Of a stretch of DNA of 64,000 bases, positions 54,242 through 63,104 are shown piece after piece (positions within the stretch are counted from its first letter, which is position 1; each line of letters begins with the position of its first letter). Source of the DNA: Bog-159 sp049511415. Lineage in GTDB: Bacteria; Acidobacteriota; Terriglobia; Bryobacterales; Bryobacteraceae. The notes beneath the pieces were generated by a model. It ran no database searches and was not told the origin of the DNA. It saw only the letters and a list, made by a program, of their open reading frames with translations. The stretch is from the NCBI GenBank assembly GCA_049511415.1, contig JBEKYC010000023.1:1-64000 (forward strand), read 5' to 3'. A program made the position numbers and the translations under genes.

Positions 54242-55630
54242 ATGACACTTTTTGCGAAACCTGCCACGATGCTGGCACTATCGATCCTCACAACCATGCC
54301 GTTGTGGTCCAGTCGCAACGTATCCAATCTTGCATACCGGTGCGACTCGCTTAAGAAACAGAATGCGTGCCGGGAACTGGCGAAGCTAGCGGAACACGAC
54401 CGAGATCCTGCCGTGCGCATTCAGGCCACAAGCAGTTTAACGGACCAGACGCTGCTCGCATCACTCGCGACCCAGGACGGCAATCCAGATGTCCGCAAGG
54501 CTGCCGTCCGGAGGCTGACTGATCAACCCCTGTTGGCAAGAGTGGCATCCGACGACAGGGACGGTCCCGTGCGCAAGGCGGCAATCCAAAGGTTGACGGA
54601 TCAGGCTCTGCTGGCGCGGCTCGCGGTTGAGGCTAGGGATATGGATGTCCGCAATGGCGCGATGGCTAGCCTGACCGACCGACAACTGCTGGGGAAGATG
54701 GCGCTGGAGAACCCGGACAAAGCTGGCCGGATCACCGCCGTTGATAAGCTGACCGACCAGGTTCTGCTGGCGAAGATTGTGGTGGAAAGCAAGGATCTTG
54801 AGGTCCAGGGCCGCGCCGTGCAGATGTTGACGGACCAAGCTTTGCTGCAGAAGGTCGCCGAAGCGGCCCCGGACGCCGGTGTTCGCGCCGCCGCCGTGCG
54901 GAAGCTAGCCGACCAGGCTTTGCTTTCGAAGATTGCGGTCCACGACACGGATCAAACCGTGCGCAGGGCCGCTGTCGAAAGGCTGACCGATGAAACACTG
55001 TTAGCGAAGCTGGCAGTCGAGGACAAAGATGCGCAGGTGCGCGCAACTGCGACCGGGAAACTAGCCGACCCGGGCCTGCTCGCCAGGATAGCTGCCGACG
55101 ATCGGGATGATGCCGTTCGGGGTACCGCCCAGAACCGAATACGCACTCAACAGGCCGACGCTACCGGGCACGCAGCTCTCATTGCGGCTTTGCGACAGAT
55201 TGGCATTCACGTTTTCGAGTGGCCGACCGGTAGCGACCCTATCCGGCAGGCAGCCGATGGCACCAATAGTGGGGTCCTTTACCTTTCTTCGTACGGAATG
55301 GCTGAGGCGAAGTTCTTGAACCTCACGCCGACCATGGCAGCCTACCTTGTGGGCAAGGACGGCCTAGCATGCCTAAACGGCGAAAGTGTGTCATTAGAAC
55401 AATTCAGCAAATCGTTGCTGGGAAAAAGAATCATCGCCTTCTATCTCAATCTCGCCCGTAAGCCTGACAACAAGGAAGACTGGAGCAACCGTCGCATGGC
55501 GTTGGTCAAGTTGTCCGATGAAGTTCCTCTGCCGGCTGTTAACCCAACGAGTCGAGTCCCAGCTTCATTTTGGGTCGCGCTGCTGGGCTCCTGCCAGAGA
55601 ATCGGGACTGGCGCGCAGCTTGGTCGTTGA
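54242..55630 (+). CDS. Secreted protein with nine 26-residue HEAT-like repeats
   Basis: A 462-residue protein with a signal peptide (MTLFAKPATMLALSILTTMP). From about residue 62, nine units of exactly 26 residues follow the consensus LTDQ.LLAK.A...D..VR.AA..R (for example LTDQPLLARVASDDRDGPVR). This is a HEAT/PBS-like alpha-solenoid. After about residue 300 comes a C-terminal domain of about 150 residues with no recognised family. The last 40 residues look less protein-like, and another frame stays open past them (from 55570), so a frameshift near the end is possible. No Shine-Dalgarno. Confidence 0.75.
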   Translation: MTLFAKPATMLALSILTTMPLWSSRNVSNLAYRCDSLKKQNACRELAKLAEHDRDPAVRIQATSSLTDQTLLASLATQDGNPDVRKAAVRRLTDQPLLARVASDDRDGPVRKAAIQRLTDQALLARLAVEARDMDVRNGAMASLTDRQLLGKMALENPDKAGRITAVDKLTDQVLLAKIVVESKDLEVQGRAVQMLTDQALLQKVAEAAPDAGVRAAAVRKLADQALLSKIAVHDTDQTVRRAAVERLTDETLLAKLAVEDKDAQVRATATGKLADPGLLARIAADDRDDAVRGTAQNRIRTQQADATGHAALIAALRQIGIHVFEWPTGSDPIRQAADGTNSGVLYLSSYGMAEAKFLNLTPTMAAYLVGKDGLACLNGESVSLEQFSKSLLGKRIIAFYLNLARKPDNKEDWSNRRMALVKLSDEVPLPAVNPTSRVPASFWVALLGSCQRIGTGAQLGR

Positions 55631-55829
55631 CTATGAACCGTTCTGCGTCGTCTTGGGTTTTAAGAAAGGGGTTTGCGCAAGCGTCTGGCAAGTCAAGCTT
55701 CCATCGCGAGTCCGGCCGAGGTGCTCCCCGTGCCGGCGAAAATTCCATTGAGCGGTGGGATCAGCTCGAATCAATTTCGGCGTTGAAGACAGCTCTTAAG
55801 CTCCCATCGCCACCTGATAAAATACGCAC

Positions 55830-58643
55830 ATGCCCGTCCGCCCGCTCCTGATGGCGGTGTCTCTATGCGCCGCCGCGGCCGCTCAACAGTCCACCGTCCC
55901 TACGCCGCCGGACGCGGAGATGAATGCCGCGATTGAGGAGTTTAAGGTCCAAACACGTAATTTGGGGCTGCGCGCGGACAGCCCCGCAAAGGCCGGCCGG
56001 CACAGCCCGCTGCGGGATTGGCACGGGCGACTATTCGAAAATTTCCGCAACGACGTGCTGGACGCCATCCCGCACGAAATCCGGCAGAACGGCGGCACCA
56101 AAGCCCTGCTGCGGCGCAATCAGTTCGGCTTCAATGTGGCCGGTCCAGTGGTTGTCCCGCACCTGCTCGAAGGCCGCAACACCTTCTTTTCCATCTCCTA
56201 CGAAGGCGTGCGCGAAGGCATCGACCGCACGTATTTGCAAACTATTCCCACCATGGCGCAGCGCGCGGGCGATTACTCCGATGTGGTGGACGACGCCGGC
56301 AACGTGCTGCCCATCTACGATCCGGCCACCACCAGCCCGAATTCGAGCTACGATCCCACACAGCCGGTCTCCACCACCAACCTCCAATACAACCGGTCGC
56401 TGTTCCCGGGCAACATCATCCCGGCTTCGCGTCTCGATCCCGTGGCATTGGCCGCGCTGAAATTCTATCCGGCGCCGAACACCGACGTGGGACCGTTCTT
56501 CCGCAATAACTACTTCATCGATTCGCCCGAGACCAACACGGCCAATGGCATGATCGGCAAGCTGGACCAATCCGTGCGCGAACGCCACCGCGTCACCACG
56601 GAACTGGCATTTTCCAACGGCACGCTGGGCGCGGCGCAATGGTTTCCCACGGCCGCGAATCCGGGCCCCGCCAATCGCGATTTCCAATCGCGGCGCGGAT
56701 CGCTGAACTACATCTTCACCGCTTCGCCGCGCACGGTCAACACGTTCGGCTTCGAGGCCAATTCCAACGTCTCCACCAGCGGCGATCCACAGGACCAAAC
56801 CAACTACGCCGCCCAGATCGGCCTTACCGGAATCGCAGGCGACGGCTTTCCGCTGATGCAATTCGGACCATACCTAAGCATGGGGCAAGCCTATCCGTTT
56901 TCGCGCGGCGCGCAAAACAACTATATATGGAGCGACGATCTCTCCACCAAGCGCGGCAAGCACACGCTACGAATGGACGCGCGGTACACACTTCAGCAGG
57001 TGAATAGCTTCTGGCCCCAGTATCCGGCAGGCCTGCTCTCGTTCGACCCGGGCCTCACCAGCCTGCCGGGCATCGTCGATACGGGTGACGCGCTGGCCAG
57101 TTTCCTGCTGGGATTGCCGTCCTTCGCCGAGCAAACCATCGACACGCAGCCCTCGTATTTCCGGCGTTCGGAAGGCTCGCTGGCTTTTCGCGACCGCTAT
57201 GAGGCGATGAAGGGCTTGACCATCAGCCTCGGACTGAACGCGGGCCTGTACGTGCCGCGATCCGAGAAATACGATCGCCAATCGACGGTGGACCTGAGCG
57301 CCATCAACCCCGCCAATGGCCTGCCCGGCGCGTTGGTCGTCGCCGGACAAGGCGGCTTTGGCAGCACGTTCCAGCCAACTTTGGTGCGTGTGGCGCCCAG
57401 CTTCAGCCTGGCGTGGAATCCGCTGAACGACGCCAAGACGGTGGTGCGCTCCAACTTCGCGCGCAGCTATTCCGGCATACCGATTTACTCCGGACAGTGG
57501 GGCACGCAAGGCTTCAACTCCTATCCGACCTATCTTTCGCCCGACTCGCAACTGCAGCCCGCGCTGATCTTGCGCAACGGCGTGCCGCCTTCGCCCACGC
57601 CCACGCCGGACCTGCAACCCGATGCGGCTAACAACACCATCGCGGATCTGATCGACATGTCGGACCGGCTGCCCACTTACCAGTCCGCGTCTCTTTCGGT
57701 GGAACGCGAGCTTCCAGCGTCCGCCGTCGTTACGGTCGGGTTCTACTACGGCGGCGGCAAGAATCTCTTGGTCGGCAATGGCGCCGCGAATCCCAACGCG
57801 ATTCCCCTGGCCGATCTGCAATACGGCGTGGAGTTGAACAATCTGGCCTTCAATCAGTCGTTGCGGCCTTATCCGCAATATCAGGGATTCAATGTGTACG
57901 GCCAGTATCCGGTGGGCCGGTATCAGCGCGACGCCGGGTACGTGCGGCTGGAAAAGCGCTCGTCGAGCGGCCTGTCGGTGAATGCCTACTTCGAATTCAA
58001 CAAGCAGATGGACGATTATTCCGGGCCCTACGGCACGCAGGATTTCTTCAACCGTAACGACGAATGGTCGGTGACGGCCGGCAATCGCCCCGTGCATCTG
58101 GACCTGAGCTGCACTTACGAACTTCCCTTTGGACCGAATAAACCGTTTCTGCGTTTTCCGGATTGGCGGCGCTACCTGATCGACGGCTGGTCGGTAAGCG
58201 CCATGGGCACGGCGGCCAGCGGCGACCCTATCTATCTGACGCCGCTGTTCAATAATACCGGGGGCGTGGTGCAGGCGCTGCAAGTGGACGTGGTTCCGGG
58301 CGTGGACCAGCACGTCGCCAATCAGGGACCATCGCTTTGGTATAACCCCGCGGCCTTTATTCAGCCCGCTGACTTCACCATCGGCGACGTCTCGCGCACC
58401 TTGGCGGGCTTGCTGAATCCGGGTTGGCAGAATTGGGACATGTCATTGAACAAGCGAGTTACCCTCGGCGCGGATCAGACACTCGAATTCAACGCCACGG
58501 CCTTCGATTTCATGAATCACGCTAACTGGAACGATCCAGATAACGTGATCGGGTCCGCCACCACACCTAATCTGGACGCCGGAAAGATCATTGGCTCGCG
58601 GGGCGGCCGCGTGATTCAATTGGGTCTGAGGTTGAGTTTTTGA
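55830..58643 (+). CDS. TonB-dependent receptor-like barrel lacking the usual N-terminal domains
   Basis: A 937-residue outer-membrane protein with a signal peptide (MPVRPLLMAVSLCAAAAAQ). The familiar Oar/CarboxypepD-type receptor sequence begins only from GRLFENFRNDVLDAI, RNQFGFNVAGPVV and NTFFSISYEGVREG; the CarboxypepD_reg domain and most of the plug domain are missing, replaced by a short linker of about 45 residues. The barrel ends at a normal C-terminus (IQLGLRLSF). It may be a receptor with another plug or a non-TonB porin. Its stop overlaps the VWFA gene (TTGA). Confidence 0.85.
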   Translation: MPVRPLLMAVSLCAAAAAQQSTVPTPPDAEMNAAIEEFKVQTRNLGLRADSPAKAGRHSPLRDWHGRLFENFRNDVLDAIPHEIRQNGGTKALLRRNQFGFNVAGPVVVPHLLEGRNTFFSISYEGVREGIDRTYLQTIPTMAQRAGDYSDVVDDAGNVLPIYDPATTSPNSSYDPTQPVSTTNLQYNRSLFPGNIIPASRLDPVALAALKFYPAPNTDVGPFFRNNYFIDSPETNTANGMIGKLDQSVRERHRVTTELAFSNGTLGAAQWFPTAANPGPANRDFQSRRGSLNYIFTASPRTVNTFGFEANSNVSTSGDPQDQTNYAAQIGLTGIAGDGFPLMQFGPYLSMGQAYPFSRGAQNNYIWSDDLSTKRGKHTLRMDARYTLQQVNSFWPQYPAGLLSFDPGLTSLPGIVDTGDALASFLLGLPSFAEQTIDTQPSYFRRSEGSLAFRDRYEAMKGLTISLGLNAGLYVPRSEKYDRQSTVDLSAINPANGLPGALVVAGQGGFGSTFQPTLVRVAPSFSLAWNPLNDAKTVVRSNFARSYSGIPIYSGQWGTQGFNSYPTYLSPDSQLQPALILRNGVPPSPTPTPDLQPDAANNTIADLIDMSDRLPTYQSASLSVERELPASAVVTVGFYYGGGKNLLVGNGAANPNAIPLADLQYGVELNNLAFNQSLRPYPQYQGFNVYGQYPVGRYQRDAGYVRLEKRSSSGLSVNAYFEFNKQMDDYSGPYGTQDFFNRNDEWSVTAGNRPVHLDLSCTYELPFGPNKPFLRFPDWRRYLIDGWSVSAMGTAASGDPIYLTPLFNNTGGVVQALQVDVVPGVDQHVANQGPSLWYNPAAFIQPADFTIGDVSRTLAGLLNPGWQNWDMSLNKRVTLGADQTLEFNATAFDFMNHANWNDPDNVIGSATTPNLDAGKIIGSRGGRVIQLGLRLSF

Positions 58644-59572
58644 TCCGTCTGCTGCTGGCCGGCGCGCTCCTGCTGCGATTGGCTGCGGCCGCGCCGCCCA
58701 AGCCGGCAGCCGCGGTTCTGAAGGTGGCCGCCTGGTCCGATGCCGGCGGCGATCCGCCCCTCACGATCAAGGACCTGCACGCCACCGTGGCGGGCGCCGC
58801 TTCGCGCGTGATCGATGTCAAGGGACCGGCCGACAGTCTGATGCTCGTCGCGGTGCTTGATCTGGCGGGCGACCTTTCGCTGGCCGAACCTGCTAAGGAA
58901 GCGCTGGCCACCGAGATCGGCAAACTGCCGGCACGCGCCGACGTGGCGGTGATGCGCGCACAGGATGGCCCCAAGGTGCTGGCCGATCCGGGGCCGGACC
59001 GCACGCCGGCGATGGCCGCCGTCCGCGATTTACCGGTCAGCGGCAAGGCCGGCCTGCTCGATACGGTCGAGACCGTTACCAAAGTCGCGGATTCCATCCT
59101 GGCCAAGAACGCCATCCGCGTAGCAGTGCTGTATGTGACGGACAGCGACGTGGAGAACTATCGCGAGGATTTCACCAATCCCGTGATCAATTCCAGTGAC
59201 ACGCACGATTTGAGCCGGCGCTTTCCGGAAGCGTTGATACAGGATAAGATTTCCAAAGTGGCCGGTGTCATGGCGGAGCGGCGCGCGCCCCTGTTCGTGG
59301 TGCATCTGCGCTATCGCAGCGACCGGCTGGGGGAGGCCTATCAGAACGGGTTGAAGCAGTTGGCGGAAGTCACCGGCGGCAGCGCGATTTTCTGCCGGTC
59401 GAGCGAAGAGATCGCCGACGCCATCCATCGCGCCGTGGCGCTGATCGCATCGTCTTACAGCGTGGCCGTGACGTTGCCAGATGGGCTGCCCAAGATCGTC
59501 CCGGTGCAACTGGATGCGGGCGGCAAGTGCACGCTCACGTATCGCACCCGCTTTGTGGTGAAAGAGAGATAA
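58640..59572 (+). CDS. VWFA-related secreted protein (TIGR03436-like)
   Basis: A 310-residue protein with a signal peptide; translation begins at TTG 58640, overlapping the stop of the receptor gene. The body resembles the VWFA-related Acidobacterial family (DLHATVAGAASRVIDVKGPA; GLLDTVETVTKVADS; HDLSRRFPEALIQDKISKVA; AEVTGGSAIFCRSSEEIADA). The canonical DxSxS MIDAS motif is not present: the stretch reads LVAVLDLAGDLS. It probably acts in the envelope with the neighbouring receptor. Function unknown. Confidence 0.75.
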   Translation: MIRLLLAGALLLRLAAAAPPKPAAAVLKVAAWSDAGGDPPLTIKDLHATVAGAASRVIDVKGPADSLMLVAVLDLAGDLSLAEPAKEALATEIGKLPARADVAVMRAQDGPKVLADPGPDRTPAMAAVRDLPVSGKAGLLDTVETVTKVADSILAKNAIRVAVLYVTDSDVENYREDFTNPVINSSDTHDLSRRFPEALIQDKISKVAGVMAERRAPLFVVHLRYRSDRLGEAYQNGLKQLAEVTGGSAIFCRSSEEIADAIHRAVALIASSYSVAVTLPDGLPKIVPVQLDAGGKCTLTYRTRFVVKER

Positions 59573-59576
59573 TACG

Positions 59577-60383
59577 GTGGCAGTGAAACGCTGGCTTATT
59601 GGGATCGTCGTGCTGTTGGCGGCCGCGGGAGCGGTCGCGTGGCAAGTGCGGGTCAACCGCCGGCAGGCGGCGCAAATATCGCAACTCTCGGCGGAGAACG
59701 CGCGGCTGCGGCAACGCGGAGCGGAACTTGCGCGCACACCGGCGATCCCTGCTAACCAACCGACTCCACCCGCCGCGGCGGGACACGCGCCAGCCGCCAA
59801 GCCGGTCGCAAATCCGGAAGACGCCATCGCCATCCAGAAATTGAAACTCTCGCTGGCGGACGCCAACGCTTCCGTGGCGCGGCTGGAAACACGCGCCGAA
59901 CAGGCCGAAGCTCAGGTGCAGGATCTGGGCCTGGACAACAAGCGCCTGTCCGCCTCGGAAGCCGATTTAAAAGAAAACCTTTCGGCCGCCAACCAGGCGG
60001 TAGACGCGCTGCAAAGAGAGCTGAAGAGCAACCGCGAGCGCGTGACGCAGGTGGAAATCGCCTATCAGAAGCTGCGCGATCAAGGCGGCGCGGATGCGCG
60101 CAAATTAGGCGAGATCCAGCAACTCGCGGTCGAATTGCAGGATATACACAAGCGCCGGGAGACCTATCTCAACAGCATTTTGCGGCGCTACCGCCAGATC
60201 ACCGAACAGTACCGTTCGCTCACCGGCGTGCTGCAGGCGCAGCGCACCGACGCGCCCGCCGCGGGCAGCGGCGACCTGGCGCGCATCCAGGATTCCATCG
60301 CCATGGCGGAGGAAGATCTGCGGCAGTTGAATAATCTGAATGCCCAGGCGCTGCTGATCCAGAAAAAAATGGCGGGTAAGTAG
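59577..60383 (+). CDS. Membrane-anchored coiled-coil protein
   Basis: A 268-residue protein. One N-terminal membrane helix (about 6-22) is followed by a Pro/Ala-rich linker (APAAKPVANPED) and then a long coiled coil from about 85 to 265 (heptad-like ADANASVARLETRAEQAEAQ and QDLGLDNKRLSASEADLKEN). Start GTG 59577 with a GTG at 59583 as an alternative. It starts 4 bases after the VWFA gene, so it is cotranscribed with the receptor and VWFA genes. Role likely structural, periplasmic. Confidence 0.75.
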   Translation: MAVKRWLIGIVVLLAAAGAVAWQVRVNRRQAAQISQLSAENARLRQRGAELARTPAIPANQPTPPAAAGHAPAAKPVANPEDAIAIQKLKLSLADANASVARLETRAEQAEAQVQDLGLDNKRLSASEADLKENLSAANQAVDALQRELKSNRERVTQVEIAYQKLRDQGGADARKLGEIQQLAVELQDIHKRRETYLNSILRRYRQITEQYRSLTGVLQAQRTDAPAAGSGDLARIQDSIAMAEEDLRQLNNLNAQALLIQKKMAGK

Positions 60384-60386
60384 CCG

Positions 60387-60626
60387 TCAGGCCGATAAAT
60401 AGGCCACGACACTGAGCGCGATCCATAGCGCTCCCAGTATGGCCAGCCACGCCGGCTGGCGCATGTGCTTGTCGGCGCCGGTGGAAACTGCCAGCCCGGA
60501 AGACACCAGGTTGAGGATCTTGTGCGCCCCCTCGACGAGTTCCTGGAACAACCCGCGAACGAGGCCGAACATGATCAGCACGGTCCCGGTCAAGACGCCG
60601 GTTATGAGGTGATCGAGATCGAACAC
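60387..60626 (-). CDS. Small membrane protein with two TM helices
   Basis: A 79-residue protein: GTG start at 60626, TM1 at about 9-27 (ITGVLTGTVLIMFGLVRGLF) and TM2 at about 59-77 (AWLAILGALWIALSVVAYL). A promoter-like TATAAT lies 7 bases before the start, so the RNA may be leaderless. Converges on the coiled-coil gene. The arrangement and composition suggest an inner-membrane accessory protein. No family recognised. Confidence 0.65.
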   Translation of the reverse strand: MFDLDHLITGVLTGTVLIMFGLVRGLFQELVEGAHKILNLVSSGLAVSTGADKHMRQPAWLAILGALWIALSVVAYLSA

Positions 60627-60629
60627 ATG

Positions 60630-60646
60630 GACAATTATATCCGGCG
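60630..60646 (-). promoter_or_regulatory. 17-bp promoter element, copy A, before the small membrane protein gene
   Basis: Plus-strand sequence GACAATTATATCCGGCG; on the minus strand it contains TATAAT (60634-60639), then seven bases, then the GTG start (60624-60626). An identical 17-mer precedes the gene that ends this region at 62050. A -10 at this distance places transcription near the start codon, which suggests a leaderless mRNA. Confidence 0.65.
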
Positions 60647-60652
60647 GCGGAG

Positions 60653-62050
60653 TCAGTTTCCTATAGGTATGGCGAGGGTCTGGGCGCCGCTCGCGGAGCC
60701 CAGGGTGAAGGTCAAGGGCACGGTGTTACTCGCGGCGACGGCTGGCACCACCACGTTGATCTGGTAGAGTCCCATATAGTCGGGAGCCAGTCCGTCGTAA
60801 GGCACCGTGGTGGCCGGCACACCGCCAAACGAGATAGTAAATGGCGCGGCGAGCGTATTGGCCTGCTCCACAAGCTGGCCGGGCGGAATGTTCGGACTCA
60901 CGGAGCCGAAGCCGATCCCGTAGATTACGATGGTGTCGCCGGGCGCAGCGACCTGCGAGTTAATGCCGGAAAGCGCACCCGGCGGCAGGACGTAGGTGCC
61001 ATCGGCAAATTGCGCTACCACGTATTGCGTGCCGTCGATCTTGAAATTGGGGGGCGCGAGCAGTCCGGGTTCCGTGGTGTTCACGGTGGCGGTGAAGGGC
61101 GGACTGCTACCCACGGCGGTCTGGACGACGATTGGTTGCGGTCCGGTGGGCACGCCTCCCGGCACCTGCACGTTCACCTGCAGCGGACTGACGTAATCCA
61201 CGAAGGCTGGCAGCCCCGCGATGGTCACATTTGTGCCACCGAGCGTGGTCGGACCATCCACGCCGCCGGGGCCGCTGAAATCGATGGTGCCCCACGTTTC
61301 GGCGCCCGCGGCCAGGTTGGTTCCGTAGATTTCGATCCAGGAACCGGGCGCGAAGGTGGGGAATTCGCCAAATGCGCTGGCGCTGACGGCCGCCACGATA
61401 TTCGGCAAGGGAAACGCGGGGTAGTCGAACAGGATATACGATCCCACCGGCGAACCGGCGCCGAAGACCGCCGTGGTCGTGAAATCAAAATAGAATGCGC
61501 CGTTGGAGGGCGGTTGTGGAAACGATGCACTCACGTCAAAGGACCCGGGCGGGTTCGTGGTGGGGGTGCAGATGTTGCCGACCGTGCAAATCTGCGCGGA
61601 ACTTGAGGCGGCGACGGTGGAACCAAATGTGCCTTCCAGGATTTCAACGAAATCTCCGGAGCTGGCGTTAGTCTGAAATGCGGAGATCAGATCCATGGTG
61701 AGGGTGTCGGCTTGGGAGGGCCCGGTCCCGCATATTTCGCCGGCCGGGCACGATGCGCCGGCATTGCCGCGGTAGGTCACCAGGAATAGATAGTAGACGT
61801 TGACCAGGCTGCCATTCGAATTATTCGCGCACGAAAGCGTTCCGGTGATGCTGTAAACGTCGCCATTGGCCAGAGTAACGGTATTGGCCAAGGGCAGACT
61901 GGCGGTCGAACTGAAGCCGAGCGGTTGCGAAGGACAACTGCCATCGAGGCAGTTGCCGTTGACTTGGAAACCGATGTTGGCCGCGGATGCGCCAGAGGCG
62001 CAGAGGGCGATCCCGAAAAGCAGCCTGAAGGGGCGGTTGAGATCCGGCAC
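60653..62050 (-). CDS. Secreted protein with C-terminal TIGR03437 domain
   Basis: A 465-residue exported protein. The N-terminus (GTG 62050, MPDLNRPFRLLFGIALCASG) is a signal peptide. Residues about 25-210 have beta-rich sequence with several Cys residues (NCLDGSCP; ASCPAGEICG; ICTVGNICTP). The last 250 residues show the TIGR03437 pattern: FAPGSWIEIYGTNLAAGAET, PAFVDYVSPLQVNVQVP, PGDTIVIYGIGFGSVSPNIP and GLYQINVVVPAVAASNTVPL. This C-terminal domain is abundant in Solibacter and marks the organism. Function unknown. Confidence 0.88.
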   Translation of the reverse strand: MPDLNRPFRLLFGIALCASGASAANIGFQVNGNCLDGSCPSQPLGFSSTASLPLANTVTLANGDVYSITGTLSCANNSNGSLVNVYYLFLVTYRGNAGASCPAGEICGTGPSQADTLTMDLISAFQTNASSGDFVEILEGTFGSTVAASSSAQICTVGNICTPTTNPPGSFDVSASFPQPPSNGAFYFDFTTTAVFGAGSPVGSYILFDYPAFPLPNIVAAVSASAFGEFPTFAPGSWIEIYGTNLAAGAETWGTIDFSGPGGVDGPTTLGGTNVTIAGLPAFVDYVSPLQVNVQVPGGVPTGPQPIVVQTAVGSSPPFTATVNTTEPGLLAPPNFKIDGTQYVVAQFADGTYVLPPGALSGINSQVAAPGDTIVIYGIGFGSVSPNIPPGQLVEQANTLAAPFTISFGGVPATTVPYDGLAPDYMGLYQINVVVPAVAASNTVPLTFTLGSASGAQTLAIPIGN

Positions 62051-62053
62051 ACC

Positions 62054-62070
62054 GACAATTATATCCGGCG
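62054..62070 (-). promoter_or_regulatory. 17-bp promoter element, copy B, before the TIGR03437 gene
   Basis: Same 17-mer as copy A (GACAATTATATCCGGCG on the plus strand). The minus-strand TATAAT (62058-62063) is followed by seven bases and GTG (62048-62050), the identical geometry. No convincing -35 is seen in either copy. Confidence 0.65.
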
Positions 62071-62074
62071 AAAT

Positions 62075-62683
62075 TCAGGTGTGGTTGGGAGTCCGCACCA
62101 GCGCCAGAAATTCGTCACGGGTCTCTTTGCGATTGCGGAAAGCGCCCAGCATGGCGCTGGTCACGGCGCCGGAGTGCTGCTTTTCCACGCCGCGCATCAT
62201 CATGCAGAAGTGGCGCGCTTCGCAGATCACGCCCACGCCCATGGGATCGATCAGATCCTGAATGGTCTGCGCGATCTGCTGGGTCATGCGTTCCTGAATC
62301 TGCAGGCGGCGCGCGAAGACGTCCACCAGCCGCGGCAGTTTGCTCAATCCGATGACGCGGTCGCGGGGGATGTAGGCGACGTGGACTTTGCCGAAGAACG
62401 GGAGCATGTGATGCTCGCACATGCTGAAGAACTCGATGTCCTTCATGATCACCATCTCGTCGTACTTCACGGCGAACAACGCGCCGTTGACCACCTTCTT
62501 TACGTCCATCTGGTAGCCGCTGGTCAGAAACCGCAGTGCGCGGTCGACGCGCTCGGGCGTGCGCTCCAGGCCTTCCCGGCGCACATCCTCTCCCAGTCGG
62601 TCGAGCATTTCTTTCACCAGAGGCGCAATCGACGGATCGGCCGGCGGGTTCATCACTTTCACCGTAGCTTTATGCGATTTCAT
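62075..62683 (-). CDS. folE: GTP cyclohydrolase I
   Basis: A 202-residue enzyme that converts GTP to dihydroneopterin triphosphate, the entry to tetrahydrofolate, tetrahydropterin and, in other organisms, queuosine precursors. Zinc ligands are C89 and His 91/92 in FSMCEHHMLPF, plus the later Cys in ARHFCMMMRGVEKQHS. ATG 62683 fits the family; a longer start would extend into the PTPS gene. The start overlaps the end of the PTPS gene by 14 bases, so all three pterin genes are likely one operon. Confidence 0.95.
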   Translation of the reverse strand: MKSHKATVKVMNPPADPSIAPLVKEMLDRLGEDVRREGLERTPERVDRALRFLTSGYQMDVKKVVNGALFAVKYDEMVIMKDIEFFSMCEHHMLPFFGKVHVAYIPRDRVIGLSKLPRLVDVFARRLQIQERMTQQIAQTIQDLIDPMGVGVICEARHFCMMMRGVEKQHSGAVTSAMLGAFRNRKETRDEFLALVRTPNHT

Positions 62684-63104
62684 GGGCTGACACTTCAAAT
62701 GCGTTGCGGCTGGTCTCCGCGATAGCCACGCCTTCCAGGCGCGGTCCATCCGCGGGAAACACCGCGCGCCAATTCTGTTTCAACCGCCGGACCACCTCGC
62801 GGCCCAGGTTCTCGGATGTGGGCACGACGGCGCGAAAGGCTTCCACTTCCTCGTTGAGATTGCGATGATCAAAAACTTCGACGACCTCCCGCCGCACCAG
62901 GCCATCCAGCAGAACGGGGTCGACCACGCGCCCGGATCGGCTGTCCAACGGACCACTGACGCTCACGGCGATCTCGTAGTTGTGGCCGTGACCGAAAGGA
63001 TTATTGCACTTGCCGTAGAGTTCGCGATTCTCCCCCTCGCTCAGTTGCGGCGCATGCAACCGGTGGGAGGCCGAAAAACGGTATTTGCGGGTAACCCGGA
63101 TCAT
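62670..63104 (-). CDS. 6-pyruvoyl-tetrahydropterin / 6-carboxytetrahydropterin synthase, copy with catalytic Cys
   Basis: A 144-residue T-fold enzyme. Zinc-binding His14 is in FSASH, and His39/His41 in FGHGHNY. The catalytic Cys33 lies in LYGKCNNP. It acts on dihydroneopterin triphosphate made by FolE, giving 6-pyruvoyl-tetrahydropterin or 6-carboxytetrahydropterin (queuosine route); which one cannot be decided. It overlaps folE (14 bases) and its paralog (4 bases). Confidence 0.9.
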   Translation of the reverse strand: MIRVTRKYRFSASHRLHAPQLSEGENRELYGKCNNPFGHGHNYEIAVSVSGPLDSRSGRVVDPVLLDGLVRREVVEVFDHRNLNEEVEAFRAVVPTSENLGREVVRRLKQNWRAVFPADGPRLEGVAIAETSRNAFEVSAHEIA

